From Laguncularia racemosa (Eukaryota; Streptophyta; Magnoliopsida; Myrtales; Combretaceae): DNA of 64,000 bases. Both the position numbers and the translations under genes were made by a program. The stretch lies in contig JBBMOL010000012.1 in assembly GCA_037954665.1 (NCBI GenBank), positions 5,828,001 through 5,892,000 of the forward strand, read 5' to 3'. The notes under the pieces are model-generated. The model saw nothing but the letters and a program-made list of their open reading frames with translations, did not search any database and was not told the DNA's origin. Below, piece by piece: positions 48,701 to 60,900 of the stretch (the first letter of the stretch is position 1; each line of letters starts with the position of its first letter).

Positions 48701-48839
48701 AACTAACACAAAACTCCATTGCATCCTAACCAAAACCTGTGAATACGCCACCGTCTGATACCTACGTGCCGGGAAGATAACATAGAAGAATATTCCATTC
48801 CACCCTTTCTATGTTCTTCACGGAGAAGGCGGTCTCTCT

Positions 48840-48901
48840 CCTCAATTCGATCCCATCAAACAATCACCTAATTCACAGTAAGCGGCAATCAGAAAATAGA
48901 A
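48840..48901 (+). promoter_or_regulatory. 5' leader of the G-patch gene
   Basis: CT-rich sequence just upstream (GGTCTCTCTCCTCAATTCG) is typical of plant transcription starts and leaders. The start context is AATAGAAATGGG, with A at -3 and G at +4, a good plant initiation context. The exact transcription start cannot be read. Confidence 0.4.
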
Positions 48902-51900
48902 ATGGGTGGAGGTAAGAGAAGATCCAGCACGAGCAGAAAGAATAATAACAACAACAGTAATAAAAATAACAACAGACCCAAAAACCGGGACAATAGAAGA
49001 CGAGGTTTCAATGCATCATCTAGTGATGATGTTAGGAGTGGTTTGTTTGTGGAAGGTGGTGTTTTGCAAGAATGGAATCTTCGTTCACCTAAATCTCCAA
49101 CTCCTTCTCAAGGTTACTTCTTTTAGTTTTCTTTGCAGCTCTCTCTCTCAGTGTTTTCTTTTTGTTTTTTAATCTTGTTCGTGTGTATTCAAATGCATGA
49201 TGGTTAATGTAGTGTTAGCTTCATGTGTTAAAGTTCTGATCTTGCTTTTACGAAGAGGATGAAGGAATATTCAAAGTGAAGTGGAACTGTTTATCTTGGA
49301 TTTAACCGTGGCATATTCGATGGATATTCAGTTTGATAGTTGATTGATTTGGATTCTTAAGTTTTTTAGTAAAGAATTCTCTTTCCGTTGGTTCCTGAAA
49401 AATTGGAAGCAATAGAGGGATGGAAATCGAAAGCCTTTCCTTACCCAGAAGAAATCGAAAGCCTTTTTTTTGTTCTCTTCCCTTTTTGTTTTCATTGTGG
49501 TTTGATGGAACTAAGTCACCGTCTCCCTGTAAAATTTTTGCTAAAGGGTAATCTCGGTTTCCTGGGTGAAGATTTCTCTTTTTTGGGGATCATGCAATTT
49601 TTTGGGTTTTGTGTTTGGTTCCATGGAAATGGTGGAATATCTTGGTTGCGTTCGTTCCATAAAGACATCAAGTACTATAGTGGTCAAATGCTTTGATTTA
49701 AAAAACGTGGCTATATCAAGTGTTTTGAAATGGGAGTTGGTGCCGATTGCCAACAAGTGATAGTGGTTAAAGTCCATATTGAAAATAGAAAATTAAATGA
49801 ATTAAGGAAGATGATTTTAACTTAGGTTGGATTTGTGGAAAATGTTTTTTGAGGATTTTTGTTCCCTTTGTTTATATGTGTTTGTTGTGATTTACTCTGT
49901 ACAATTGTCAAATTTTACAACTAGAGAAAATGCTGTTAGAAAGGAGGAAATCAATTTTCTCTATGTAGAAACAAATCATTTTTCTCATTTTTCATTGACA
50001 CATTTCGGGATGATTTGTAACCACTGGTGGGTGCTAGCTGCTACTCTTGCCTCCTACCAGCATCAATGGTAAGAACCACAATTTATGGCAACTTATGGAG
50101 ATCGATACAATAATATTTGACATCTTTAATATTTTGTTTATGACAAGCATTATCCATGAGGGTTTTACACGAATCAGACACACCCTTATTTTGGAGGTTA
50201 TGTATTTTCTATTATCTAAATGTGAAAAACACTTTATGTGAAACACCACAGCCTAGAAGGAAACTTGAAAAGGGTGAGAGAATCTCTAGTTAAGAAAATC
50301 AGTTAATTCGTTTGCATCCTTTTCTAAGCTTGCCCTGGGATAATCTTTTCCATTTGTTTTATGTAATTTGTAGGGGTGGTGAGGAACTATGCCGGGCTGT
50401 TCATTTGGTTATTGTAATAGTCTCTTTTGGTTTGTAAATTTCTACTTTGAATGCAGGAAGGAACCGAAACTCAAATTCTTCAAAGGTTAGTTCTAAAGGA
50501 TCTTGTTCAAAAAGTATGTTGCCTCAAAAGTCATATGGAAATTCTTTTGGATACCAGTACCCTTCTCTTGATCTCCAGGTATGCCTTCTTTATAACCATT
50601 TTTGGGTGTCCTTAAGTCATGCTATATACATCTCATGTTTGCCTCACTTTTTTTGGGGTAAAAGTCTGTAATTTCATTAAGTATAAAGGGACTATACATC
50701 AAAGGGGGGGACTCACAAGAGACCTAAGGTTTTGAACATAGTACCTAACAGTTTGCCTTATTTTTCTGAAAGCATTTTATTTCTAATTATGTTCTAGGAG
50801 ATTGGGTTACTTTTGTATTTGATGGACTAAGTTTTGGTAGCTTTTTGAGTTTGATTCACAAATCTCTTTCTATGTTATATGTTCATTTAGAGTCTTGTTT
50901 GCAAGAAGCCTTGCAGGGTTGATCTTGAATGAGGGTATAAAGCCAAAGAATGTAGTCAATCCATGTCATGTTGCCTCACATAGATGTGGTTCAAGATAAG
51001 CTGCAGTAGATAGTCTGACTTGTGATCGTATTTGCATTTTTACAGGAGAATTTGAACCAAGAATCTGCTGCTGGTAAAATGAAGGAAGGTAATATGCAAC
51101 CTATCATTTTATGTGGCTCCAAGGAATCCGGAATTATGGCTTATATTGATGAAGGGCTACCATCAAAGCCTGAAAGCACTAATTTTACTTATGAGTACTG
51201 TTCAGGATTCGTTTTGGGGGATAGCTCCCATAAAGGTTTAGGCTTTTGTGATGATTCTGAGACAAACCCAAGTGGGATTGAAGCGTCTTTAAAGTACATT
51301 GAAGATCAAGAGGTGGGAGTCAGTAATTCATCATCCTCTGACCAGGAGTTTGATGGTAGTGAGTGTTCTCATCCTGAGGAAGGGCTACCATCAAAGCCTG
51401 ACAGCACTAATTTTACTTACAAGTGCTGTTCGGGATTCATTTTAGGGGACAGCTCCCATAAAGGTTTAGGCTTTTGTGATGATTCTGAGACAACCCCGAG
51501 TGGGATTGAAACATCTTTAAAGCACATTGAAGATCAAGAGGAGGGAGTCAATAATTCATTATCCTCTGAGCAGGAGCTTGGTGGTAATGAGCATTCTCAT
51601 CCTGAAGCTGTATCCAAAATGGCTGAAAAAATTACATGCAAGAAGTCACCTCGAAAACAAAATTCAGGATTTTTATCTATTGGGGGTGTGAAGTTGTACA
51701 CAGAAGACACCTCTGATAATGAAGAGATGGAGGAGGATGATAACAAGTCAATGGATGAAGAAAAATCTGACTTGTCTGATGATGAGTTAGTGGAATCTTC
51801 TGAAAGTGATTCCTCTGAAGGTATGTCTGACAATGGTTCAGATATGGATGATGATGTTGTGGAAGATTATTTGGAAGGGGTAGGAGGTACTGCTATCCTT

Positions 51901-54900
51901 TTATCCACAAATTTCTTGGCAGAAGAGGGTTCAGATGATTCAGATGATTCTTCTAGCAGTCGATTAGAAGAAACAGTGGGGAAGTTGGGTGGAATGGATC
52001 TTCAAGATGTGTCCAAGGAATATGGTTTGAAGAAGAAGCCTCAGTCAAGGCAAAGATATTCTGGTGTCAATACGGGAGGTTGGTCTTCAGCTTTAGATGA
52101 TCTCATGCTTTTGAAGGATCCCAGAATTCGTTCAGTCAAAAAAAATCACAGTGCACGTCTTCCTCAATCTTGGCCACAGGAAGCTCAAAAGAGTAAAAGA
52201 TCTAGAAGATTTCCTGGTATCTTGTTCTCTCTCTTAAATGCATGCATGCATACTTGCTTATGCAAACAAACACAATCCATTTAGATAATACATCATGCTA
52301 GAATATCAAAATTGTCCTATGGGCAGAATTCCAGATGATTCAGATTTGTTGCTGCTCCACGGTAACGGAATTTGATTACCTTCTAGTTTTAGTTTTTATG
52401 ATGAAAAATTATCTTTATTTGTTTATTTGAAGTGCTTTTTCCATTCCTCTTGTAATTTTAAAAGAACTCCCTTACCGTTTTGGCAGTCGGAATTTTGTCC
52501 CATCTAGATAGTGTAACAGTCTAACTTTATGCTTCCATGTGTGATTTCATCATACTTTCTTTTTCCCCCTGTTATAGTACTCATGCTAAATTTAATATGA
52601 TTGCAGGAGAGAAGAAGAAACTTCGTAAAGAAACTATTGCTGTGAAGCGTCGAGAGAGAATGCTACGTCGTGGAGTTGATCTTGAACAAATAAATATGGT
52701 AAGTGGAAGGCTATTGTTAAATGTTGGTAGCCAAGATTTTCATTTCTTCATTCTGTTATTATTTGCATTGTAATGATGGTGCATTTTTGGTGATCATACA
52801 GACATGCTGCTTAATGTGATGGTTAGTGTTAGCAGCAGTGGTTAGTGAGCGTGTGTGTGGTTGGGTTGGCTCACTCGAGGATGCCTTAGCTGTAGAGTCG
52901 GCCTTGCGTCCTAGCTTTCCTATGGTGATTTAGTGAAAAGCTCGTTAAGAGAGAACCTTGGATCTCAAGGGGGGGGGGGGGGGGGCGGTGTTTCTTGTAA
53001 ATTTTCTTCTTGCATTCCATTTAAATTCCATACATATTTATAGGCAAGATTACATGAATTCCCTTCCTTTTCTTCCTATCTGCCTATCCTGGAACTACCT
53101 CCCACTACCCCACTATTCCTACTCTTCATCTCTCCTTATCCCTACGTGTGCTGCCACCTATGTCTTGGAGAGGTTCTAGTTGTTTCCCCTACGATCTCCA
53201 CTACTGCCCCTATCCTCTTGATAGTTGCCCTGATTCTTGGTGCTGGAGGTTTTAGCCCGATGTCTCTAGTACATGGGGGCATATGGTGTGGTTGCTGACA
53301 TGGGGTGTGTAACATCACGCCCCCCCTCGACGTGGTGTGTGACCTTAGGCGCTATGCTGGGATAGTGATCACGCATCATTTCAACATCTTCCTAAGTAGC
53401 TTCAACGGGAGAGTATCCCTTCCAGTGGACGAGGACTTTGGGTCGTGAGCTCGTGTGTCGTGCTTCTAGAATGGCTTGGGGTGCTGGTACGAGACATCCT
53501 TTGATGAGGTCGGGGAGAGCTGGTTGAGCTGGGCAAGAGCCTATGTAGCGTTTCAGCTTGGAAACGTGGAACACGGGATGGAGCCTGACTTCTGGGGGTA
53601 GAGCTAGCTTGTATGCCACGGTCCCAATGTGTTCGACGATGTGGAATGGTCCATAGAACTTAGGAGCTAATTTCATTGACGTGTGCTTGCCCATGGATGT
53701 TTGTCGATAGGGCTGTAGTTTCAAGAGTATTAGGTCACCCTTGTCGAAGCTGATGTCCTTGTGGTGAGCATCGTAGTGGCGTTTCATCAGTTGCTGGGCT
53801 CGCTCAAGTTGCATTTGGAGTTCCTTGAGCATTTGGTCACATTCCTTGATTGCTGTTTCTACTGCTGCCACTTTGATGTCTTCTGGAGTAAACGAAAGGA
53901 GTTGAGGGGGAGAACGACCGTAAACCACTTGGAAGGGAGTGCTTTTGAGGGAGGAATGATAGCTGGTGTTGTAGCAATATTCCGCCTACGCCACCCATTC
54001 GGTCCATTTTTTGGGATGGTCTTCCGTGAAGCAGTGTATATAGGCCTCAATCGTCTGATTGACCACCTCTGTTTGGCCGTCACTTTGCGGATGGTATGCT
54101 GATGGGAAGGAGAGGGTTGTTCCTTGAAGTCTGAATAATTCCCTCTAAAAGGTACTTGTGAAAGTGACATCTTGATCACTTACGATGGAGTTGGGAATTC
54201 CATGGAGGCATACAATGGTGTTGAAGAAGATTTTCGCCACAGTAATTGTTGAGTAGGGATGGCTTATGGCTGTGAAATGGCCGTATTTAGAGAAACGATC
54301 CACTACCACTAGTAGGATCGACTTCCCATTCGAGCGAGGAAGGCCTTCCACGAAGTCCATGGAAATGTTTGCCTATATTTGGTTTGGAATTTGTAGTGGC
54401 TGAAGGAGGCCGGTGGGTTGCAAGTGCTCTGCCTTAGAACGTTGGCATGTGGGGCAGCTGCGTACTACTTCCTTCACTTGTCCTCTCATTCCCTTCCAAT
54501 AGAACTCTCTCGTGAGTTGGTGGAGTGTCTTTTGATAACCCTCATGGCATTGATTGTGGACTACTTGGATGATCGATGAGTATAGCGGGGAAGTGGGGAG
54601 TAGATAGACGTGGTCCTTGAAGAAGATGAGTCTGTCATGCTACGCCCACTCCAATCCAGTTTCCTTGGCCTTGACATGGGTTGCCAATTGTTGCAGTTTT
54701 GGTGAAGAGAACTCTTGCCACAGCAGCTCTCTTATCTGGGGTTGTGGCATGGTTAGGGCGAAGGTTGCGGCTAGCTCCTGATGCTATTGGGAGAGTGCAT
54801 CCACGACTTTGTTCTCTTGCTCCGCTCGGTATTCAATCGCAAAGTTGAACCCCAAGAGTTTGTTGATCCAATGCTGTTGTGGGGACGTTAACACCTGCTA

Positions 54901-57900
54901 TTCTAGTAGGAATTTTAGGCTATAGTGGTCCATCCTCACTACTAATTGTTTCCCCCATAAGTAAGATCTCCAATGGCGAATTGCCTTGGCCAGAGCAATT
55001 AGTTCTTTCTCATACGTTGCTAACTTGAGATGTCTTTGGGCAAATGGGCGGCTAAAATACGTTGGTTGATGCCACTGCTACAAAACCATGCCTATGCCGG
55101 TATCCGAGGCATCACACTCCACTACAAAGGGTTGCTTAAAGTTGGGCAGAGTTAGGACAGGTGCGCATGTCATCGTGTCTAGGAGGGCGTCAAAGGCTTG
55201 CTCTGCCTCTTAGGTCCACTTGAAGTTGCTCTTCCTTAGCATTCGGGTCAGGGGTTCTGCGATCATTCCGTATCCCTTCACGATCTTCCTGTAGTGTAAC
55301 CCGTTAGCCCCAAGAACCCCCTCAATCCACGGACGGTGCTTGGCTTGGGCTACCACAGCACTGCCTCAATCTTCTAGGGATCCGCCTCTACACCTTTGGA
55401 TGAAACTAGGTGTCTTAGGTAGGTGACTTGCTACTGAGCGAAAGATCATTTGGAGGCCTTCAGCCGGAGTTGGTGTTGTCTTAACAAGGAAAACACCTTG
55501 CTCAAGTGTTGGAGATGCTCCACCCAAGTCTTACTATATATTAAGATGTCGTTGAAGAACACCAATACAAACTTCCGCAGCTGCTCCATGAAGACTTCGT
55601 TCATGAGGGCTTGGAATGTGGAAGGTGCATTGGTGAGCCCAAAGGGCATGACCATGAACTCAAAATGCCCATGATGTGTTCGGAATGCGGTTTTCTCCAC
55701 ATCCTCCTCCTTCATCCTTACTTGATGGTAACCTGAGCAAAGGTCCATCTTAGAGAAATACCAAGCCTTGAAGAGCTCTTCCAGGAGTTCATCTATGATG
55801 GGAATGGGGAATTTGTCCTTCATTGTCTTTTCATTTAGCCCTCGTTAGTCGATGCAAAACCTCCAGGAGTTGTCCCTCTTCTTAACTAGCAGTACTGGCG
55901 ATGGGAAGGAAGAGCGGCTTGGTCTGATCCACCCCTTCTACAACATATCCTCGCACCGCCTCTCAATGTCGTCCTTTTGTCCATGCGGGTACCGATATGG
56001 CTTAATGACCACCAGGGAAGCTCTTAGTTGAAGCTTGATTCACACCTTCGGATCGGGGATAGCTCTGTTAGTGGCCTAAAGATGTCCCGGAACTCTGTCA
56101 ACAGGGATTTCAGTTCGTTCTGTCTCTCTCCTTCCCTCACCATGGATGCAATTCCTGGGAGCACGGCCGTCCTCAAGTTTCCTTGGAGCTCAACCTTTTC
56201 CCGGCCCTTCCAGAGCACATTTTCATTGCTGTGAAGTGCCACGTGATCGAGTCGAGAGATTGGAGCCAGTTTACCCTTAGGACTACATCAACTTTGCATA
56301 AGGGGAAGGAGTACAGATCAAGGGTGAATGCACTTCCTCCTAACTCCAACTGGACTCCCTTGCAAATCCCCTAACTTCCTATCTTATCCCCGTTTGCCAC
56401 CACTACCCTCAGCCTCCCCTCGTGAGCAGGGGTAGGTCCATTTTCCCGACTAACTCCGCACACATGAAGCTATGTGTGCTTCTCTAGTCCACTAGAACTT
56501 CCACAAATCGCCCCTTAATTTGTCCTCGAATCTTCATGGTTTGATTTTGCAGGAGGCCCACTATGGCTTGCAAGGATATTTCAGGTTGGCTCTCCTTGTT
56601 TTCCCCCTCTTCCTCTTCCATGTTGGCTGAGTCGTCCCATTCTAGCTAGAATAGCTACGGTGAAGGGCTCATCGCAATTGAAGCAAAGCCCTTTACTTCG
56701 CCTTTCCTCTATCTCCGCCCTGGTCAGCTTCTTGGCGAAGGAGGGTCTTGGAGGGACCTTGAGGGCCGTGGCTTGTTTTCTCTTGCCCTCCCCTTCGTCT
56801 CTCGATCCGAGAGTTCTTTTCTCGTACAATCTTGCAAGACTCATGGCTTGGGTTAAACTGTCAGGGTGGTGGAGTTCTACTTCCACTGCTGTAGCTTCCT
56901 TAAGGCCACTAATGAAGATGGCTACCTCATGCTTCGGAGCTAGATCCACTACTTGGGTGGCTAGTTGCTCGAACTTGTGTTGGTAGTTCTCCACATAATC
57001 CAGTTGGTGAAGTTTAGACAGTTTGCCCACCTTGTTGCTTCGGATGGGAGGTCTAAATCGCAGATCACACAATTGCTTGAATTCCGGCCGTACCAAGGAG
57101 GGATGCTCCCTTTTCAGCTTGAGATACCATAACTGTCCGTCCCCTTCCAAATGGAAGGCAGCCAATTTGACCTTGTCTTCCTCGGCTAGGGGTTGGTGTT
57201 TGAAGAATTGCTAGCAGCGATTGAACCATCTGAGGGGATCGCCACTTCCATCATATCTGGAAAATTCCCACCGAACCATCCTTGGCATGGTGCTTCCGCA
57301 ATCAGAAGCCCCACTGTCAGCGTTCGTCTCGCTCATTCCTTCCTTCTCCATTTCGTGCTCCCGCGGTTGGGATGTATCCTTTGTCAGACTATCCAGCATG
57401 TTGGCAAGTCGGTCCTGCCTTGCCTCCATACTTTCCAAACGAGCTCGGTCATCTTGATGCATTGCTAGCAAAGCTTCCAATTGTTGATGCACCTTGTCTC
57501 AATCGGCCATCGCTTCCTGCTCTAATACCAGTTTGTTAGTAGCAGTGGTTAGTGAGCGTGTGTGTGGTCAGGTTGGCTCACTTGAGGATGCCTTACGTCC
57601 TAGCTTTCCTAAGGTAATTTAGTGAAAGTCTCGTTAAGAGAGAACCTCGGATCTCAAAGGGAAAGGGGGGGGTGGGGGGGAGGGGTTGTTCTTTGTAAAT
57701 TTTCTTCTTGCATTCCATTTAAATTCCATACATATTTATAGGCAAGATTACATGAATTCCCTTCCTTTTCTTCCTATCTGCCTATCCTGGAACTACCTCC
57801 CACTACCCCACTATTCCTGCTCTTCATCTCTCCTTATCCCTACGTGTGCTGCCACCCATGTCTTGGAGAGGTTCTAGTTGTTTCCCCCACGATCTCCACT

Positions 57901-60900
57901 ACTGCCCCTGTCCTCCTGATAGTTGCCCTGATCCTTGGTGCCGGAGGTTTTGGCTCAACGTCTTTGGTACACGTGGGCATATGGTGTGGTTGCTGACATG
58001 GGGCATGTAACAATTAGTTTCTTTTTCAAGTTCGGTGCCACAACTGTGCAATTGATAGCTTGCTTTATAAGCTTTGTTTTACATTTTCTCTTTACTTTTA
58101 AATATCATTCTACACTAATGGCTCCTTTTTAGTTTTTCTCTAATTTCATTGTTGCCAATGTAAAACTAGATTATGATGACTAAACATATAGATGGCAAAT
58201 ATAAGATATTATGCCATGTAAGCTTGTGGTTTTTTATCATGGGAGGGTATTCCTGCATACTTTCTTGTTATTAATGGAGTCAGTATCATATATTCTTTTG
58301 GCTGCTGCTTGACTGCTGCACTTGCCTTCCAAAGTTTTGTTCTCTCTTATTCTCTTTTTAAGGAGCCTTGAAGGGTATAGCTTTCTCTTTATAAGTCAAC
58401 TATTTTTATTAAAATTTTATAGTTTTCTTCTAATATTTTTTGGATTTTTTTGTCACAGCCTTTGCTTATAGTTATTATAGCTCATTTTTGGGGGCAATAT
58501 GCTATTTGGATAGATGTTATTTAGATATTGAATAATATCTTCTGCATATAAATATTTCTCCTCTGCAACAGCTGATTATGCTATTTTCCTACAGAAACTG
58601 GAACAAATTGTTATGGATGGTGTTGATATGCATTCTTTTCCACCCATGCATTCCAGGGATTGTTCCCAGGTGTGTACATATTCATTTTTCTCCAATTGCA
58701 AATTAATGAAAAGTTGACTGTAGAAGTCCGAAGACTAGTGAATTTGTAGTTTATTTATAAATTTAACAAGATTCTACAGTCCTTATAAATGTCACTTGAT
58801 CCAAAGTGCGTAACTCAAACTTGTTAAGGTTTAATCTTTGGGCAACCAATGGTTTTAACCTTTTGGTCTGCTCTAAGGTGACCAAAGTTTGTGGCTCAGT
58901 AATTGCTCAATTTGATCGTTTATATTGAACTTGACTCCCAGAAATAGGGATATGCCATGACCTAGGTTTAGCTGTAGGGCTGGGGGTGCTTGGTTTCCTC
59001 TTAGTTATTGGGAGATGAAAAAGATTTTTTTTTTGCCCTTTTTTCGGTTTTGTTGTTGTTGGGGGAAAGAAGCAATCTTGCTTTCAGACATAAATAGGGT
59101 CAGAAGATATGATGATGTAAAGTTTGTATTGAACTAGATTGGATGAATCAAATTGAATGTCATTACTTGTTAGAAAGTAACAATAGTACTGGCCAAAAAA
59201 TAGAAATAAAAATGAAAACAACTTTTTTTGTGTCTACAAACTTTGAAAATGTTTAAAATAAAACAACTAAACCGTACTTATGTATAGTTTAAAAGCTTGT
59301 GGATGAATTAATTGTAAATTAATAAAAACTTCCCATTAAATGAAAATGGGAATGTCCAGGTTCAGGCTCATCATCATTGTTCAACTTCCCAGTCTAGTTA
59401 AATTGGTATACAGGGTAGCCAAAATCTCTCTATTAAATTATATGGGATGGAATTGTTGAGAAATAAATATAAATTGCTCATCATTCTCTATGTTGAAGCT
59501 TTTGGAAGAGGTGAGTGCAGCTTAACTAAAATTTGGAAGTTGATTTTGGTGTTGTGGATACATTGCTAGAGGATGCTTGTATACAAAAATAAGTTTAACA
59601 ATGAAGCATCTCTACCCGAAGATTGATGTACTGGGGAAAACCGTTTTATCAGAGGAAGAAAATGCATTACTAGAGAAGGATTGATTCCATAGAGAACTAA
59701 ATCTATGAGCCTCTAAATAGAATAAAATGACTAGTACAACCAATTGTATGATGTTGCTTTTGATTGGAATCTACATGTGAATTTTAGAAGCTTTATGTTT
59801 TTTGTTTGGCAAGTTATTTTGGACTCTACTATCAAAAAAGAAGAAGTCATTTTTGGACTCTTTCTGAACAGTTGAAGAAAGCAACAAGCATGTGAGACTG
59901 GATATCAAAATCACGAGAAAAGAAAACAATCTTATATTCATATCCTGTTAAGTTAACCTGAGTGATTTTCTTTTCCATGATTTGTTATTGAAGGTCGCAG
60001 GGTTCTTAGTGTCAACCAAACTAACTACAGCTAATGAAAAAGTTTTGCCATATTTGAGAAATGAGACAAGCAGAACTCTTAGAATACACTGCAGGACTAC
60101 TGCTTACGTTGGGGATTGATATCAATTTAACAAAGTAGTAAGAGTAAATAAATAATTATGGTTATAAATGATTCTCCATTTTCCATATATATGATTAAAG
60201 AGAATTTGATTCTCATGGCTGTAAGTTATAGAGATTATGACATATTATTATCATCTTGTGACTTTGGTAAGTTGTTTAAATTGTAATGTTAGATTATATT
60301 GTACATGTCTATCTAACTGCACCTGATGTAATAATTTCTATATGCAACTATGCATACAAGTAAACTGTGTTATCAAAGAGAAAAAGGATAGACAAAGCTA
60401 GAACAAGAACTGGAAATCAGAAAAATAAAGCAATTAGTTGCTACTAAGGAGCAACAAGGTTTCTTTCCAATCTTGATATGGGAGAAAACTTTTCCTGGGG
60501 AATGCCTGGAGTTCATGCCCCCCCTTCTTTTCTTATCTAAAGGCTGTGGCATCTTTGCTGAAGTGGACCCATTTATTTTGGTCTTGATAAATGTTCTTCA
60601 ATATATTTAGGTTCAGCGACTGGCAGCAATATACAGGCTGCATAGCAGCAGCCAAGGTTCTGGAAAGAAAAGGTTGGGAGTTGGTTGCTCTCTTGCAAGT
60701 AGACACTATTATTTTTTAAACTGCTACTGGTTCTCTAATTAGCATTATCTTGTCTTTCAAGGTTTGTAATGGTTGCAAGAACACAACACACTACAATGCC
60801 GTCTGCAAGTGATAAGCAGCGATTGGATAAGGTTTTATGCCATCCTTAATCTCTCTAGTTGTTTATGCATTCATTGCTTCAGCTCATGGAATTTACTCAG

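Larger units (their letters stand above)
52827..58012 (-). mobile_element. Reina-like chromodomain gypsy element inside intron 4 (element G)
   Basis: Two LTRs (52827-53314 and 57534-58012, both TGTTAG...GTAACA on the plus strand) enclose 4.2 kb with gag, protease, RT, integrase and a C-terminal chromodomain on the minus strand, opposite to the host gene. Flanks are GTTAG (52822-52826) and ATTAG (58013-58017), a 5-bp duplication with one mismatch. The small size (5186 bp), short LTRs and the wording of the integrase end and chromodomain fit the Reina clade of chromoviruses. Stops and frameshifts disable it. Confidence 0.94.

Noticed and set aside
49388..49777. Frames inside intron 1 of the G-patch gene as extra exons
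   Set aside because: No suitable splice sites keep phase, and exon 1 joins directly to exon 2 in frame.
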